A program made the translations under genes and the position numbers. From Bacillota bacterium (GTDB taxonomy: Bacteria > Bacillota > Clostridia > Acetivibrionales > DSM-1351), in the NCBI GenBank assembly GCA_023426005.1, contig JAFABO010000138.1, positions 1 to 23,343 on the forward strand: a stretch of 23,343 nucleotides of DNA, in the 5' to 3' direction. The notes below the pieces were generated by a model. It searched no databases. It worked only from the letters and a program-made list of their open reading frames with translations, and was not told where the DNA came from. Shown piece after piece: positions 21,824 to 23,343 of the stretch (positions within the stretch are counted from its first letter, which is position 1; every line of letters begins with the position of its first letter).

Positions 21824-23343
21824 TTACTGAGGAAGTTTATCAATCATATTCAACAAATAGCTCTTCAAAACCGCATAGTCCAGAGCATTTACCTCGCCAT
21901 CGGCCTTCACGTCTGCCGCCTGCAGGTTAACATTCCCCGGAGCACTTCCCATCAATATTTGCTTTAACAATGCAAAATCTATAGTGTCAATGCTTCCGTC
22001 AGAATTTATATCTCCGTAAGTAAACCCCGGTTCCTGCTTGAGAGGCTCTTCACCCCACAGGAGAACTCCGTTGTCATATACCGGTATATAAGGGGTCATG
22101 CCCGCAAAAGATACGGCATCATAATCCGGCGGTCCATACAGGTTTTTATAGGACCAGTCATTTTCATTGGAACCGCAGTTATCCTTATACTTTATGGATA
22201 CATTGGCATCTTTTTCGCATAACTCCCATTCGGCAGGCATTATCTGTGTTCCCGAGAAATCAACGGTAAAATAGTAAATATTGTCCTTATATTGCTTCAA
22301 TCCATACAGCTTGGCTCCCTGACTCTGCCCCAATGCTATTTCCACATCCTCCAGTTTATGTCCCGACTCAAATACTTCGGTAAGATCCATATAGTAGCGT
22401 GCAGACAGCTTATCTTTCATTGCTGCCGGCCACGCTGAGCGGTTGTTGATCTGGAACATAAGGTTTAAAGTCCCATATCCCTCGTAAATTATCCAACCCC
22501 TGACAAAATACTCGGTGAGATTATCTTCCTTCGCCCGGAAATCTTCAGGTTTAGGCCAGTTTTCCAGCGGGTTTCCGCCGTACATGTCATACATTTTGGC
22601 CATAGCGCCTACAAAACCCGCATTGTAATCAGTGGCAACTTCATTTAATGTATAGTCAGAAATATCATCCTTCCAACTGTCGTCAGATGTGGGCCCTCCC
22701 ACCAGGGCTCCATAGAGTATATGGCGGTGGAAGGCAGGTACGGTAAGCATGCTTGTCCACGAGCCGTGAGCCGTCCTGTGATGCGGGTGCTCAGGCGCAT
22801 TTTTGCCAAACCCTACTACATAGCTCCCTCCCCGTGGATTGTCTCCAAGTGCATAATTTATTTGACTTTCTGCAAATTTATGATATATATCTTTTTTCGA
22901 CACTGTACCTACTGTCTTATCATCAGACCAGACAAATGCCAAAAATGCAGCGGTAGATGCATAGCGCAGGGAACCCCACTGTGAAAGCCATGCCAGACCG
23001 CCTGGAGTGTATTTGAGGCCGCCGCCCGGCATCCACCAGTCAAGATTCTTTTCCACCATGGCCGCATAACCTGCGTCATGGGTAACCTGGGCAATTTTCA
23101 ATGCCGCTCCGTAGCTGACATCATCCCAGCAATGGGTATGCTGGCCTCCCAGAGATGTGACAGGCAAAACAGATTTTGCCTTATCAAGATAATTGGAATC
23201 TCCGGTCTTTATGTAGAGCCAGATTGCCCCCCAGGCCAGATCATCAACATAACTGCCCGAAGGATACAAGGTCTTGAGAGGGTTTTTCCCTCTATATTTG
23301 TCTGCAAAGCTAAAAAGCTGTTTGGCATGTGTCAGGCAGGTAG
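21824..23343 (-). CDS. GH9 cellulase with CBM3 and type I dockerin, partial (5' end outside window)
   Basis: The frame is open from the window edge to the stop at 21824 (506 codons visible). The first visible residues, TCLTHAKQLFSFADKYRG, already belong to the GH9 domain, so the signal peptide and the catalytic-Asp region are missing. Visible GH9 landmarks are HCWDDVSYGAAL, the DNPRGGSYVVGFG segment leading to HPHHRTAHGSW, and NEVATDYNAGF with the catalytic acid Glu (codon 22640-22642). A CBM3 module follows at about 22540-22070 (EYFVRGWIIYEGYGTLNLMF, YYMDLTEVFESG, YFTVDFSGTQIMP, SNENDWSYKNLYGP). The dockerin occupies 21824-22018, with loops DINSDGSIDTIDF and DVKADGEVNALDY. It is a secreted, cellulosome-bound cellulase; the directly following CBM3 suggests the processive endoglucanase layout (GH9-CBM3c). 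Confidence 0.96.
   Translation of the reverse strand, partial: TCLTHAKQLFSFADKYRGKNPLKTLYPSGSYVDDLAWGAIWLYIKTGDSNYLDKAKSVLPVTSLGGQHTHCWDDVSYGAALKIAQVTHDAGYAAMVEKNLDWWMPGGGLKYTPGGLAWLSQWGSLRYASTAAFLAFVWSDDKTVGTVSKKDIYHKFAESQINYALGDNPRGGSYVVGFGKNAPEHPHHRTAHGSWTSMLTVPAFHRHILYGALVGGPTSDDSWKDDISDYTLNEVATDYNAGFVGAMAKMYDMYGGNPLENWPKPEDFRAKEDNLTEYFVRGWIIYEGYGTLNLMFQINNRSAWPAAMKDKLSARYYMDLTEVFESGHKLEDVEIALGQSQGAKLYGLKQYKDNIYYFTVDFSGTQIMPAEWELCEKDANVSIKYKDNCGSNENDWSYKNLYGPPDYDAVSFAGMTPYIPVYDNGVLLWGEEPLKQEPGFTYGDINSDGSIDTIDFALLKQILMGSAPGNVNLQAADVKADGEVNALDYAVLKSYLLNMIDKLPQ

Overview
The window looks like chromosomal DNA from a mesophilic, cellulosome-forming, Gram-positive anaerobe of the Ruminiclostridium (Clostridium cellulolyticum / papyrosolvens) type. 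The main evidence is two secreted glycoside hydrolases that end in type I dockerins with the Ala-Leu-Asp signature of that group (a GH30 and a GH9-CBM3). Strong AGGAGG ribosome binding sites, AT-rich intergenic DNA, lipobox solute-binding proteins and YesM/YesN-type regulators agree with this. No rRNA, tRNA, CRISPR array or intact transposase was seen.

Left part (1-2087), minus strand: a 3'-truncated alpha/beta hydrolase, an endonuclease IV-like TIM-barrel protein, and the decayed C-terminal end of an (alpha/alpha)6-barrel glycosidase (GH63/trehalase-like) lying between two hairpin terminators.

Central block (2043-14243), minus strand, nine consecutive genes: a lipoprotein sugar sensor, an AraC-type response regulator, a YesM-type histidine kinase, a family 1 solute-binding lipoprotein with no matching permeases, then a complete CUT2-type sugar ABC importer (binding protein, double-NBD ATPase, permease), and a Gfo/Idh/MocA oxidoreductase plus a sugar isomerase/epimerase. 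The layout recalls the three-component systems (binding protein, sensor, regulator) that control oligosaccharide importers in R. cellulolyticum. The sensing lipoprotein and the importer lipoprotein are clear paralogues. A divergent dockerin-bearing GH30 xylanase-like gene (14566-16167) shares a regulatory region that carries four copies of a GATACTT-like repeat. I infer a unit that cuts hemicellulose outside the cell, senses and imports a released sugar or glycoside, and oxidises/epimerises it inside, perhaps through a 3-keto intermediate.

Right part (16215-23343): a miniature foldback element follows the GH30 gene. A two-gene HAD phosphatase / tandem-SIS operon comes next, then a GT1-family glycosyltransferase with a palindromic operator candidate, a small membrane protein, and a MarR regulator with a His/Arg-rich tail whose promoter carries three perfect AAGGTACCTT palindromes. 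The window ends inside a GH9-CBM3-dockerin cellulase gene (5' end missing).
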